From Colletes latitarsis (taxonomy: Eukaryota; Arthropoda; Insecta; Hymenoptera; Colletidae): DNA of 64,000 nucleotides. Positions within the stretch are counted from its first letter, which is position 1. The number at the start of each line of letters is the position of its first letter. Below the pieces are notes generated by a model, which was not told where the DNA came from, made no database searches, and saw nothing but the letters and a program-made list of their open reading frames with translations. Where the stretch lies: NCBI RefSeq assembly GCF_051014445.1, contig NC_135141.1, positions 13,020,001-13,084,000 of the forward strand, in the 5' to 3' direction. The position numbers and the translations under genes are program-made. Positions 9,801 to 21,506 of this stretch are shown piece by piece.

Positions 9801-10870
9801 TTTTTTATTTTTTTTTTTTTTTTTTTAACGTGGTGAAATCCTCATGGACACCCCGGCTCCCTGGGGGGGAGGCCGGGGTTGTGCCGGACTCTTACCGGCT
9901 AAAACACCACGGTGACCGCCTGCGCCCTTTATCTGGGGACAGTCACGGGAACCAAACTATCGACACTACCGTGACTCTCCCCGTTGGCGCAACGCCCTAT
10001 TACGGGCCCTTCCCGGGGGAGGTGATGTGATCCTCCTCCCCCCAATGGGGGGCAAACTAATCTGATTGCCCCCCAGCGACGCCGCCCGGTCACTCGCGAT
10101 GTCGCCCCCACTCGTGCCGTTGCTACTAGCCGCGACTGGGTCCCCACCCGATCGCGACCACGGCTGCGGGGCCGGCTAACACTGCCGCCCCGCTGGACGA
10201 GGCCCCTGTCACGCGCCCCCGGTCCGGCGATGGGCCGGGTGCGAGGGGGAATGAGGGAATAATGTCCCCCACCTCGCACCACAAACACTATCACCGACCC
10301 CTTCGCGCGCCCCCTGCCACGGGGAGCGGTGGAGGGTCTTACGGTCGGCGGCGCCGCCTGCCCCCACCCCCTCGCGCGCCCTTTCGGCGTCTTCCTTGGC
10401 GGCCATGACCTACTCACAAAACAAGGCCATGGCCGCCCACGCCTCCTCACTGCCGACCATCACACGAATGACGGCCGGCAGCGAGAGGTCCGCTGCAATC
10501 GCTCTAATAAGGACACCGCGCTGCGCTGCCCACGCCGGGCAAAACTCCAGCGTGTGCTGCGCGGTGTCCTCCCTTCCCCTACAATGATGGCATGCAGCCG
10601 TCGCCTCCCGGCCTATCCGATGCAGGTACCGACCGAAGCAACCGTGTCCGGTCAGTACCTGTGTTAGGCGGTAGGTGGGCGTACCCCAGCTACGGCCCAC
10701 CCAGGCGTAAAATACTGGGCGGACTGCCGCGGCAACGCGATCATCCCGCTGGTCTGGCTTGGAAAGCCACACCAGCCACCGACTATAGACGCGTTGCCGC
10801 GCCTGGCTTCGGGCCCTGGCGGCCACCACGCCGTGCGGGTCCACGCCCCGCTGCCGAAGGTCGCAGAGGC
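9801..10870 (-). mobile_element. R1-clade LINE copy F1 (second sub-family), 5'-truncated
   Basis: An antisense copy with a T tract (9801-9826, one A inside), a 3' UTR unlike copies A to D except in structure, and an ORF2 C-terminus (10410-10844). The same sub-family recurs at 44330-47930 (F2). Its 3' UTR holds a different stem-loop, GTCACGG...CCGTGAC (about 9935-9982). No target-site duplication could be read; the right edge abuts the T tract of copy G. Confidence 0.85.
10410..10870 (-). pseudogene. R1 ORF2 C-terminal domain, copy F1
   Basis: The antisense frame 10410-10844 holds the R1 C-terminal region: YRLTQVLTGHGCFGRYL, then the finger CHHCRGREDTAQHTLEFC and a helical tail. It runs on toward 10870 without the RT. 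No internal stop is seen in this stretch, so the loss is by 5' truncation. Confidence 0.8.
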
Positions 10871-11166
10871 TTTTTTTTTTTTTTTTTTTTTTTTTTTTGT
10901 CGTGGGGAAAATCTTCGAAAGACTCCCTCCCACCTCCTTGGGGAGAGGTGCGGCGCAGGACCTACCCACTAAAAACCCCACGGTGACCCTTCGGCACGCT
11001 TTGGGAGGATACCGGGAATCGCTCGAAGCATTCTTCCGGTATCCTCCCCGTGCCCGCGCTTTGCGCCCATCCCCAGGGGGGGGGGGACAAACGGTCCCCC
11101 CGGTAGACACTCTGTCTCATAGCGGCAGGACGGGGCCACTCCATCCGGCCGCCATCCGTCCCGGGG
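10871..11166 (-). mobile_element. R1 3'-UTR-only insertion, copy G
   Basis: A 28-nt T tract (10871-10898) followed by about 270 bp of the main-family 3' UTR, including the stem-loop at 11004-11047. Homology ends at CCCGGGG (11166), where piggyBac sequence begins. It is a severely 5'-truncated insertion. No duplication was found on the two sides. Confidence 0.8.
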
Positions 11167-11235
11167 AACGAATTTACTACTTGGAGAGACGTTACGCACA
11201 GAAATCAGCCACAATCAAAAACCAATTTTTCGACG

Positions 11236-12741
11236 GGATCTAAGATTATTGGACCTAATGTACTTGTTCATTGCACCGAACCTATCGACTTTTTCAGACT
11301 CTTTTTCACAGATACACTACTTGAAACAATTGTACTAGAAACAAATAAATATGCCAAAAGTAAAATAGAACAGCAAAGCTTATCTGATCGATCAACATGG
11401 AATAACTGGATCGATGTGACGAAAGAAGAGTTAACAGCTTTTTTGGGTGTAATTCTTAACATGGGTACTATACCAGTTCCTAATATGAAATATTATTGGA
11501 CCAAGGAACATGTTGGGAACATACCATTTTTTAGAAATATATTTCGAAGGGAAAGATTCCTCCAAATATTTTGGATGTTACATTTAAATGAAAATGTTTC
11601 CAGAAATGCAAATGTAACGACGAGAATCCAAAAAGTGAGCAATTTTATCGATTATATTGATGGAAAATTCCAAGAGCATTTTACACTGGATAGAGAAATA
11701 TCAGTCGATGAGTCTGTTGTCAAATTTAAGGGCAAAATTAGTTTTATAACATACAATACTAAAAAACCCACCAAATAGGGAATCTGTATTTATGTGTTAT
11801 CAGACGCACGTACAGGATACATATATGCTATGCTTCCCTACTACGGAAGCGCTACTACAGAATGTCTCATCCGTCCAGACCTCCCTGTTAGTTCAAGGAT
11901 TGTTTTACAATTATATCAGAAGCTCTTGACCGCAATTCCAGAGGCAAAGGGATATCATATCTTTACAGATAGATATTTTACAGGGATCCCATTAGCACAG
12001 GAGCTTCTAAAACTAAGCTGCTATTTAACTGGTACACTTAGCATAAACAGAAAATATATACCAGCTGTGGTAAAAAAACCAGCTGTAACAAAAAGTAATA
12101 CTGTTGTTGCCTATTGATCAGGTGATATTCTATCATTAGCGTGGAAAGATAAGAGAATAGTCACTATACTAAGCAGCTACGATACCTCGGGCACGACAAC
12201 TATAGACAGAAGGGTAAAACAAGGTGGCACCGTCAACATTAGCAAACCAAATGTTATTATACATTACAATATGAATATGGGAGGTGTCGATAAGGCTGAC
12301 CAATTAGCAAGTTCATATTGTTTTATGAGAAAATCTTGTAAATGGTGGAGAAAGATGTTTTTCTGGGGATTAGAGGTTTGTGCAATCAATAGCTACATCT
12401 TATATAAGGTGTCAGCTAAAAGAGAGGACAGAACACCTATGCCACATTTTATGTTTGTCTGAAAATTGGTGGAACAACTTGTAGGTGATTTTCGTGATGG
12501 AGCATCTTCTAAACCAGGAAGACCATCGACCTCAGATAAAGAGGAAAGGCTTAATGGAAAACTGCATATATTACGGCATTGTGAAAACGTAAAAAGTAAA
12601 GATTGTTCTGTATGTTCAAACAGAAAGATTAAGGGCGGAAGACGCCAAACTAATTATTTTTGCGATACATGTAGTCGAAAACCAGGACTGCATGTTGGAG
12701 ACTGTTTTGAAAGATACCACACGATGGAGAATTATAAAATA
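11236..12741 (+). pseudogene. piggyBac transposase (DDE_Tnp_1_7 type)
   Basis: piggyBac transposases cut and paste DNA at TTAA without a footprint. Readable segments run 11236-11778, 11779-12117, 12118-12459 and 12466-12741 in nearly one frame. The three expected catalytic Asp sites are visible in SVDESVVKFKG, FTDRYFTG and GGVDKADQ. A C-terminal Cys-rich domain (CSVCSNRK then FCDTCSRKPGLHVGDC) fits the family zinc-binding domain. Stops at about 11776 (TAG), 12115 (TGA) and 12460 (TGA) break it. The first 100 or so residues before the domain are missing. Confidence 0.85.
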
Positions 12742-12929
12742 TAATTTTTACATAAAAATATAACATTAAAACACATTGTTGTGTAAACATATATGTAAAG
12801 TTCACAAAAAAATTAATAAATCTTGTTTATCCTTCATAATCTTAAATGTTATGTATCACTTTTCTTTCAACGGAAATTAATTCCGACCAATACGACACCC
12901 GCGTCCAAAATTAATACGACCGCAAAGGG
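12742..12929 (+). other. piggyBac 3' non-coding end
   Basis: An AT-rich 188-bp tail between the transposase stop and the TTAA. Near the end are two related blocks, TTAATTCCGACCAATACGAC and TTAATACGACCGC, which may be sub-terminal repeats. The final bases are CGCAAAGGG. Confidence 0.6.
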
Positions 12930-12933
12930 TTAA

Positions 12934-14199
12934 CACCCTTCCCTGGGAAGAGATAAGGAGGGGGCTCGAAGATCATCGGGTCCTCCCTTATCTCAGGGCA
13001 GTCGTCGGGAATTATCTCCGTGGCAGGTGGATCGAGTATCCGGGCCGGGATGGAGATATGCGGAGAGAGGTGTACTGTGGCGTTCCGCAGGGGTCGGCCA
13101 TCGGCCCACTCCTGTGGAACGTCGCGTACGATAAGGTGTTGCGGGCCGACCTCCCGTCAGCGTCAGCGCCGTGTGTTATGCAGATGACCCACTGGTGCTG
13201 GCCGTTGAGGCGCACTGTAGGAGGGCCAAGCGTCTCGCGGAGGAGGGGGCGCAGCACGTCGTCGGCCGGATCAGGGGGATGGGGATGACGGTGGCGGTCC
13301 ATAAGACCGAGGTGATAGCGTTCCATTTACCTCGGCAGGATCCACCACACCCTATGATGCGGGTGGGTGAGGCTGATATCGAGGTGAAGCCCCAGATGAG
13401 GTATCTGGGGCTGATCCTCAATAGCCACTGGTGCTTCGAAGAGCATTTCCGTTGCCTGGTCTCCCGATTGGTGTTGATGGTCGCGGCTTTAGGCCGAATC
13501 CTACCCAACGTGGGGGGCCCGACTGGCCGAGTGCGCCGCCTCTATGTGGCAATGGTACAGTCGGTGGCCCTTTACGGGGCTCCCCTCTGGGCGGATGACC
13601 TGGCGGCCTCCCGGCGCAGCATGACGATGTTGCGTCGGGTGCAGAGGCGGATGGCGTTGAGGGTCGTCCGCGGGTACCGGACCGTGTCGCATGAGGCGGC
13701 GACGGTTCTTACGGGGAAGCCGCCCATGGACCTCCTCGCGCGGTCGCACGCGGTGCTGTATCGTCACCGCGTCGACCGTCGCGCGGGGGTTGGAGCGGTC
13801 CCGGAAGTGCCGGAACCTGCTTGGGGTGATTTGAAGCGCCAGGCCCAGCAGTTCGTGATGCTCGCGTGGCAGGAGCGGTTGGCTCTGCCAACTGCGGGGC
13901 ATCGGACAGTCGGGGTTGTTCGGCCACTCCTGAGTGAGTGGCTGGACAGAGGCCATGGAAGCCTCACTTACCGGATGGCACAGGTGTTCTCCGGGCATGG
14001 CAGCTTCGGGAGATACCTGTGCCGGATTGGGAAGGAGCCGACGGTGCGTTGCTGCCATTGTAACGCTGAGCAGGACACGGCTGAACACACCCTCGAGGTG
14101 TGCCCTGCGTGGGAGCGGGAGCGCCGTGTCCTGGTCAGCGTCATCGGGCGGGATGTCTCGGGTAGTGGAGGGCCGTGGCCTCTTTCTGCGAGAGCGTAA
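12934..14199 (+). pseudogene. R1 ORF2 RT (partial) and C-terminal domain, copy H
   Basis: RT begins within motif A (NTLPW), passes motif B in frame 13058-13288 (GVPQGSAIGPLLWN) and shifts frame just before motif C. From 13171 the frame reads CYADDPLVLAV, KTEVIAFHLP, MRYLGLILNSHW, ADDLAASRRS, RGYRTVSHEAAT and the finger CCHCNAEQDTAEHTLEVC. A deletion near 14160 removes the last part of the protein. One frameshift and one deletion are the main defects. Confidence 0.85.
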
Positions 14200-14795
14200 T
14201 GTTGCAGGAGGCCGCGGGCAGGGAATGCGAGCTTCAGGGCGCCCCCGAGGCGTGGCGGATGGCCCTGGCTGGGAGGGGGTTCCTGAAGGGAGACTGCTCC
14301 AGTCACGAGGCGCAGGGCCGGACCGGATGAGGGTGGGAGTGCCACCCTAATTCCGGTCCGGCGCATCGGGAGGCACCCTCGGTGGCATGGTGCGGCCATG
14401 AGCCACCAGCCGCCGAGTGGCAGAGGTGGTGTCGCGGGCGGTTGCGAGTTGGGGCTCGCAGCCGCCACTGAACACGGCCGCGAGACGGATGGAGGCGAAA
14501 CGGAGTGACCTCGTCCAGCCGCCATGAGATAGCGTGACAGCCGGGGGACCCCCTTCGTCCCCCCGTGGATGGGCGCACAGCGCAGGCACGGGGAGGATAC
14601 CGGAAGTATGTTTCGAGCGATTCCCGGTATCCTCCCAAATCGTGCGGAAGGGTCACCGTGGGATTTTTAGTGGGTAGGTCCCGCGCCCGTCATTCCATGG
14701 GCGCGGGGAATCCCACACACCCCTCCCCCCTCTCCCCAAAGAGGTGGGAGGGAGTCTTACGAAGATTTTCCCCTCGAAAAAAAAAAGAAAAGGCT
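14200..14795 (+). other. R1 3' UTR, copy H
   Basis: It matches the copy C 3' UTR closely, including the stem-loop 14592-14635 and the GAAGATTTTCCCC end. The tail is A-rich with interspersed G (AAAAAAAAAAGAAAA). Confidence 0.8.
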
Positions 14796-14881
14796 GTTAG
14801 GGAGGCCCTTGCCGCCGCCGGGTGTTGCGGCGCTGCGGAGGTCAACGTTGGTGACCTTCACCGGGACAGCTCAGGCATGTT
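14796..14881 (+). pseudogene. R1 K-type ORF1 fragment, 86 bp
   Basis: Sense-strand match to copy K ORF1 (reverse complement of about 38790-38875), reading AVREALAAAGCCGAAEV and GDLHRDSSGMF. It ends at GCATGTTT, where Gypsy-1 begins. It shows that both copy H and Gypsy-1 are inserted in, or joined to, a K-type element. Confidence 0.75.
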
Positions 14882-15248
14882 TGTAAAGAAAGTATATCTT
14901 CTTTAGATTTGAATTTGTCGCGCTTCCCATGCTCTTATTTCTTACTTTAATCGCCGGTAGATGTAGTTAGTACGCAATAAAGCACACGTGCAAAAGGAGA
15001 CAAAGATTAGAAAATATAACCAAAGATTAGAAGTGATAATAGTAAACCTTAATTGTCGTTACTTTGTTTACAGGTATGGTTGTAAATAGTGTAAATAATT
15101 GTTATCGAAGAATGAACGAAGACAAAATTTACTTTGTTTACAGAGAAACATATTTCGTTTACTTTATTGCCCTTTAGTAATAATAGTCTTATAAAACGAC
15201 AATTTCTTGTTTATAGTGGCAAGAAAGCTGTAATTCGCATTTAAATAT
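14882..15248 (+). other. Gypsy-1 leader, probable 5' LTR region
   Basis: 367 bp of AT-rich sequence between the R1 fragment and gag. The first bases, TGTTTGTAAAG (from about 14878), could be an LTR start. The 13-mer ACTTTGTTTACAG occurs twice (15061-15073 and 15131-15143) and resembles a splice acceptor. LTR and primer-site limits cannot be fixed because no second LTR of this element is in the window. Confidence 0.45.
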
Positions 15249-16057
15249 GTGGCATCACCAAGCGACAGAAAGACAAATGTAGTTGCTATAACCTCCATTA
15301 CAACAGAGGACAATAAGAAGTATGTGTTGCCAGAAGATGAAAAGTTTGTAAGTAATCATAACGTGTTGACAAAAACAGAGAACTATAAAAGAGTGAGAAA
15401 AAGCTTCAATCAAAGAGGTCAAGAAAGAATAATATGGATTACATGCACAAAAGAAATGGACAATATTTATTTCGATCAAGATGGTAATATAATGTTTAAT
15501 GATTTGTATCTAGAACAGATGGTGGAAACAAGTGTGGTAGAATCCACCCAGAAGAAAGGAAACCAACTAAATTTAAAAAACATAGCAGAAAAGTTTATGG
15601 TTGAAAAATTTGTATGTAAACACTCAAATGCAGAACAATGGCTGGAGACATTTGAGGAGGAATGTAGAAGATTTGAGATCAGTGAAGATAATACAAAGAT
15701 TGAAATACTGAGATTATTCCTAGACAAAGCATGTTTAGACTGGCACTCAGCAACATTAACAACGTTGACGATGGAGGCTGGATGGGCTGAATGGAAAAAG
15801 AAATTCTTGGAGTCATTTGCAGACAAAGGATGGAATACAGGAAAACATGCTGTATTCTATAGGTATAAAGATGGTTTACTAATGGAATACGCTATGAGGA
15901 AAGAGAAGCTATTGCTAGATATGGACAAGGATATTGGTACAAAAACTCTAATGATGCTCATAGCAGCAGGATTGCCTGAATTTGTGAGAAATAAAATAGA
16001 TAGAATTGTGAGAATTCAACTGGACTACTATACGAGATTAGAAAATGTGAAAACCTA
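15249..16057 (+). pseudogene. Gypsy-1 gag (capsid) frame
   Basis: A 269-codon open frame starting with GTG; no in-frame ATG is seen upstream before a stop, so the initiator was lost or lies across a splice. The central part (EQWLETFEEECRRF, LDWHSATL, WAEWKKKFLESFA) has the look of a retrotransposon capsid domain. It ends with TAG at 16056-16058, and the next frame starts at 16058. The lysine-rich, AT-rich codon use differs sharply from the GC-rich R1 copies around it. Confidence 0.75.
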
Positions 16058-16704
16058 GTGAGTAAGAACAGTTTTATAAAAAAGAAAGAGGAAAGAAAAG
16101 ACAATAAGAAGAAATTTGAAGAGAAAAAACCATGTAAAAACTATGAAAAACTGAACAAGGGTATTAGATATCACCCAGAGGACTCATGCTGGTTCAGACA
16201 GAAAAATGGAAATGTAACCAGAGTAATTGGAAGCAATTCAGTAATAGAGGTAGATTTAAATACAGAACAAAAAAACGAATGATCACACCATTGATTAAAG
16301 TAAAAGTATTATTAGAAGAGAAGTTAGAGGTAAACAGAACATATGATCCGGGTTCCCAACGGTGATTTGGGAAATATTTTTAAAAACAGTCAATGGTGGG
16401 AAATATTTTTAAAAACAGTCAATGGTGTAACACACACAAAAGGTTTAGTTACCATTAAAGTAAAAATTTTTGAGAAAGAGGAATACATTGACGTATTCAT
16501 TGTAGAAAGAAACGATTTTGAAGATTTTCTTATTGGCTTAGACATAATAAAGAGATTCAAACTAATTCAGGATGAAAATTTACAGACATCTCAAAAGAAA
16601 GAAACACAAATAGGGGGAAAAATAAATACATCGGATAAGAGTGAAGAAATAAAAGAAGTTAAAGTAAATTTTAACGAACATGTGATAGAAGACGATTTTA
16701 GAAT
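16058..16704 (+). pseudogene. Gypsy-1 nucleocapsid and protease region
   Basis: The frame 16058-16282 is Lys-rich with a degraded zinc knuckle (PCKNYEKLNKGIRYHPED then C). The protease starts near 16290 with DPGSQ in place of the usual D-S/T-G, and its end is visible in 16343-16837 as FLIGLDIIKRFKL. A 29-bp tandem duplication (16369-16397 and 16398-16426) disrupts the middle. The frame is cut at 16704 by a solo LTR and resumes at 18239. Confidence 0.75.
16369..16426. repeat. 29-bp tandem duplication in Gypsy-1 protease
   Basis: Two perfect copies of a 29-bp unit starting GGGAAATATTTTTAAAAAC and ending TCAATGGT. As 29 is not a multiple of three it shifts the protease frame. Confidence 0.9.
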
Positions 16705-18238
16705 TGTTAGAAAACTAAGGGTTCTAACCGGGGTCCGGACGAGGGAAATACTAGGGAAAGTGATTGATAAGTTTTTATTTGTAATTTTCGCTTGTCGCTT
16801 TGCGACAAGCCTTTTATTTAAATTTAACAAAAAATGAAAAAATAAAAAAAATATAAAATTACAAAAAAAAGAATTAGTTTTTTATAATCCGGCCGGGGGG
16901 TTGCTTCACCGGCGTGGCCCCGGTTGGGATGGACCTTGGTTGCTGTAACAAAGGTTCGTTCAGATTAAATACGTGCGTACACGTATTGTAAACACACGCT
17001 CGTCAGCTGTTCGCCTCGCTCTCCTAGCGACTAGCGGTGCGCTGGGAGGGGGAATCAGCTGTCGTTTAACGTGGATCAGTGGACTGTAAATTTGTACTTG
17101 TTCGCTGATAATTATTTATTGAAATTATCAGCGAGACTTTTACCCTGAACAGAAGAGAATTCACTCGTCTCTGTCGGGGGCGACTTAGCCGCGGACGGGT
17201 TACCAAATGGAGGTCGTAAAACTCCAAATGGGTGGATCCCGTGAGCACGCTCTCCGTGCAGGTGACGTAGAAATGTCGTGCGAGGTGATTTTCTGCGACA
17301 CTGTAAAATTACTGCACGGCGACCGTTTCTACCGGGGACCGTGACAGTAAAGTGTCCTTTGCAAAAAATCCCTCGCGGGTCCAACCGCACTATAAAGCCT
17401 ACCCGGCGACCGTGTTGCACGGGGACCGTATTTGGTAGGCGGCGTGACGGAAGGTGAGGCGACCTTGATCCCGAACTCCTCCGTAGGGTGTACGGTCGAC
17501 TCGTACACCGACGGGTTTTTGGAAAGGGTTTTTTGGCGACCTTTGCACGAAGAGCACTCCACGAGGCGGTACCGATTCAACGGTATGACCTTTGGGAGGC
17601 TCCAAAGCCGTATAGCTTTAAGGGATTCTGGGTGGGTGCACCCTGAGTCCCTTACGTCGCGGTCGCGGCAACGACTGCAACGTACAATCCTTCCTAGCGA
17701 AGGCGGTCGCGTCACGCGCAGCGTGTATTACGACCTCCCTTTTGTCGCAGGTAGATTGTTCTGGGAAAACTAACCGCAGCAACGGAGAGAATTCTTTGTT
17801 AAACAAGTCCAAATGTTATATGCGAGTCCGTACTTGAGGAGCGAGATCTTCTGGGATCCGCTCCCGTTGGCAGTCGGCTCGTGAATAATTGCGAATATCG
17901 TCGCGGATCGACAGACGAAGACTCGGTCGCACCTTGTCGTCGCGACGCGGCGCTGCCGAATTCAGATGTCGATCTCTTTTCAATATATCATACGGTTCTC
18001 TCTCTCGACGCTGACGTCACGATACCGTTTAAACCGGTGCGAAGCGAATCTTCGCGTGAGGTCGGCGTACAAAAACACGTAAACGGCCGCGGTTTTAAAT
18101 CATCCGAACGTTCAACGAACCTGACGAACGCTTAACCTTCCGCAGTGTCACGTACACAAACGGATACGGGAATCGCAGCCGAGAATTTAATGTTTCAGAC
18201 TAACGCGATTTTAAATAGTTTTTTAACATATTTAAACA
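16705..18238 (-). mobile_element. BEL/Pao-type solo LTR, 1,534 bp, antisense
   Basis: It starts TGTTAG and ends TTTAAACA, the reverse of BEL-type LTRs here, which start TGTTTAAA and end TAACA. It is flanked by a 5-bp duplication AGAAT (16700-16704 and 18239-18243). Removing it joins the Gypsy-1 frame without a shift. Antisense short frames in it resemble those in the BEL-2 LTR (LTGS.HLE..DLHL region), so it belongs to a third BEL-type LTR lineage. No internal element sequence remains. Confidence 0.88.
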
Positions 18239-19845
18239 AGAATGGATCTAAATCACTTGGACGGTATAAAAAAAATAAAGATAAAAGAACTTATAGAAAA
18301 GTATAACATCATATTCGCAAAAAATAAATATGATGTAGGCACTGTTTCAGACTATGAAGCTCGAATAGATTTACGGGTTGATAAATATTGTAGTAAGAGA
18401 CCATCTAGATGCACCATAGTGTATAAAAAAGAAATAGAAAATCAAGTGGCAAAATTACTAGAAAATAAGTTAATTGAAGAATCTTACAGCCTGTTTGCAG
18501 CACCAGTAACCCTAGCATTCAAAAGAGATGAAAACAAACGATCAAGATTGTGTATAGATTTTCGCGAATTGAACAAAGTAGTCATACCACAAGCTCAACC
18601 ATTCCCATTAATAGAACATTTAATAATGAAAACAAGAAACTGTAAATACTTCACCTCACTAGATATAAATTCCGCTTTTTGGTCAATTCCACTACGCATT
18701 GAAGATAGACAGAAAGCGGGATTCGTTACACAAGACGGGCACTTCCAATGGATGTGTCTACCGTTCGGACTAAAAACATCACCAGTTATGTTCCAGAGAA
18801 TTTCATCCAATATCTTGAGAAAGCACAATTTAAAAGACTTTTCGGAAAATTACATAGACGATATCTTAATTTTTTCAGAATCATTCAAAGAACATATAGA
18901 ACATATAGAAGAAGTAATAAAAGCAATAGTAAATGAAGGTTTCAGACTAAAATTAAAAAAATGTACATTTGCAACGGAATGAGTGAAATATCTCGGACAT
19001 ATAATAGAACACAATACAGTAAGACCAGTGAAAGATAATTTAATCTCGATACAAAATTTTCCCACTCCGAAAACCCAAAAAAATATTAGACAGTTCCTCG
19101 GAAAAATAAACTTCTATCATGAGTATATACCGAAAAGCTCAATACTGCTAGACCCATTACACAAACTATTACGAAAAAATGAGAAATTTATATGGTCTGA
19201 AGAGTGCGAAAAATCTTTTAAAGATATAGAAAAGTTATTGTGTTCTCAACCAGTGTTGGAAATATTTGATAAGAATTTACCAATAAGAATTTACACAGAT
19301 GCATCACTAGAAGGCATTGGTGCAATATTTAAACAGATACAAAACAATGGTAAAGAAAAGCCAGTAGCATATTTTTCAAAAAAAATTGAATGATACACAA
19401 AAAAGGAAAAAAGCAATTTACTTAGAATGCCTGGCAATCACGGAAGCGGTAAAGTATTGGCAGCACTGGCTGATTGGAAGGAAGTTCATAATATTTTCAG
19501 ATCATAAACCATTAGAAGGAATGAACATAATAGCAAGAACGGATGAGGAACTTAGGGAGTTGACTTACTATTTGTCACAATACGATTTTGAAATTAAATA
19601 CATTCTGGGAAAAGATAACATCGAAGCAGATAGTTTGAGCAGAAATCCGGTACTAGAACCGCTCGAAAATATAGAAGAAATGCTAAGAGTAGTTAATTTA
19701 ATAAAAATAAAGGAGATAAAAACAGATCAAAAAGAAAATAGAACACTGCAGAAAACCAAAACAAAATTAATAGAAAAAGATGGAGTGTTCTATAAAAAAA
19801 TTAGAAATAAAGAAAAGATAATTTTATCTGAAAAGTTAGGCTTAG
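18239..19845 (+). pseudogene. Gypsy-1 pol: reverse transcriptase and RNase H
   Basis: RT motifs read in order: LIEESYSLFAAPVTL, RLCIDFRELN, FTSLDINSAFWSI, FGLKTSPVMFQR and YIDDILIFS. A TGA at about 18980 breaks the frame, which goes on with LGHII, the connection domain and RNase H (IYTDASLEGIGAI; then after a frameshift near 19386, ECLAITEAVKYW, SDHKPL and DSLSRNP). It is cut at 19845 by the 5' LTR of BEL-1, so the integrase is missing. Compared with Gypsy/Metaviridae pol the order RT-RNase H is as expected. Confidence 0.88.
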
Positions 19846-21503
19846 TGTTTAAAGATCGAGTTAATTCGATTTATTTAAACCCGTAATTAGCCGTTAATCC
19901 GCTTTGTTTTCAATACACGCGACAGACCAGAATATTCTAGGTCGACGCGTCCGCGATTCGAAACAGAAGGCAGCAGAAAAACTATCGCTCCTTGAGTTTT
20001 TCTGTAAGTCACGCGAGCATTACAGTAACGTTCGATTTCGAACTTTTCGGTTAAACGCTCGACCATAGAGAAGGTGCGACAATTACATATTAGATAAAGA
20101 CGGACGAGAGCCACGGCGACAGCGCCGCGTGTCGGAGGATTCCCCCTCTCTCACGCGTACTTTTCGGCAGCTCGTGCTCGTCCGTCACTTAAAAAGCGAG
20201 AGCCTGCCAAGCGCGGATCGATAACCGATCACGCTTCGCATAATTAAAAGAATTCCGAATTGCTTCGAGTTATTCGAGCATTCGTAGAAAATCAAAAGGC
20301 CCTCGCAATATCCGAATTGCTTCGAGTCATTCGAACATTCGGAAAAAATTAAGAAAACTATAAAGAAAATTCTCAGGTTCTAACGGTTGATTCCCACGCA
20401 ACGTTGAAAGTTCGAGTTATTCGAACTTTCGCAACGCGGACAACCGACGTATAGCCGCAGCTTTACGGGATTAGCTTGCGTAAGCAAACTGCCCCCAGTA
20501 AACTGCGCGTAATTCCGGTTGTTGAATCAAACCAGTTAATCGATTCGGTCGTAAGTACGACCCGGTTAAAAGACTGCGGGAAACTCTTTGGTATCATCGA
20601 GTTCTCGAATTTTCCGCGTATTGCTGCAAACAGCGGTCGTGCGAGAGGTATTGAGGTTAAGACTCGATCCTCCCTTGATTTAATCGAACGGCCTTACACC
20701 CACCTAAAGGGGCCTTATTGGCACAAATACCCTGGGTGGACTTGCCGCCTTCTAGTCGGAGCGTGGGACGAGTTACTCTAAGCCCAGCTTCCGGCAAATG
20801 CCAGAGCGTTGTTCTCTGATCGCCAGTCTTGTATGGTCACTGCGCGTAGAACGCGACTCACAAGGCGTCGGGGTGTCAGTCTCAATAGTAAGACGTCCTA
20901 TACGCCATTGAAAGACTGCACCACATCGTGTTCCGTACACACGCATACGAAGACGGTAAGGGGCCGAGGACCGGGTGACGGTTGGAGCCTTACAACCTCC
21001 CTCTAGGCACCCTCCCCTGCGACAGTCATGTGTTGCAGTCGAACAGAAAAAACCGAGACGAATTTCCATAATTGGAAGAAAGCGAGCGATTCCCGGTTTA
21101 AAGGGAACGTTCACACACACATACAGTCCACTAGCTTAGCTGCGTATCGCGGCGACAAAGATTCCCGCTCCCAGGTGCGACAAGCGCAGACCAGGAGCGT
21201 ACGGAAAAGAGAAAGACAAGCGACGTGACTCACGTCGATAGGTATTTAACGCCTAGTCGTGTCTCATTCTGTTTCAGGGTAACAACGCGGGCCGCACAAC
21301 AACATCGTCTGGCAGACGTCGGCCGGTTATAACCCAAAACCTGTACAAGAGATCAGAAAAGAAACGAAATAAAAGGCTTATCCTTGTATTCGGATTAAAC
21401 GAAAATAAAAATTATAATTGTACTGCTTATTTTCCGTCTGTTCCTTCCCTCGAGATCCGGACCACCGTTAGGCGAGGCATTTCCAAACCTCTTCCCCCTA
21501 ACA
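19846..21503 (+). repeat. BEL-1 5' LTR
   Basis: 1,658 bp, TGTTTAAAGATCGAG to CCCCTAACA. The end is set by the solo LTR at 42559-44193, which ends the same way next to its target-site duplication. Three successive imperfect stem-loops with the core TTCGAGTTATTCGA lie at about 20250-20440; the third, GAAAGTTCGA-GTTAT-TCGAACTTTC, has perfect 10-bp arms. Confidence 0.9.
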
Positions 21504-21506
21504 TAA

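Larger units (their letters stand above)
11167..12929 (+). mobile_element. piggyBac-type DNA transposon, left end lost
   Basis: It contains a broken transposase (about 11236-12741) and ends with CGCAAAGGG directly followed by TTAA (12930-12933). The piggyBac superfamily targets TTAA and ends in CCC/GGG, so the right terminus fits. The TTAA lies inside R1 RT sequence (GTTTAACACCC in copy J, about 35929), so the target was copy H. The left terminus is absent; sequence before 11167 is R1 3' UTR from copy G. Confidence 0.85.
12930..14795 (+). mobile_element. R1-clade LINE copy H, cut by piggyBac
   Basis: A sense copy beginning at the TTAA in the RT motif-A region and running through the ORF2 C-terminus to the 3' UTR and an interrupted A tail (about 14777-14795). 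The part upstream of the TTAA is missing, so a deletion accompanied or followed the piggyBac insertion. Its ORF2/3' UTR junction at about 14240-14262 is the empty-site comparison for the Transib-like insertion in copy C. Confidence 0.85.

Noticed and set aside
19887..20114. Antisense 75-codon frame present in three BEL-1-type LTRs (also 29084-29311 and 42600-42827)
   Set aside because: It is kept because the LTR copies are similar; no motif, and it does not occur in the BEL-2 LTR.
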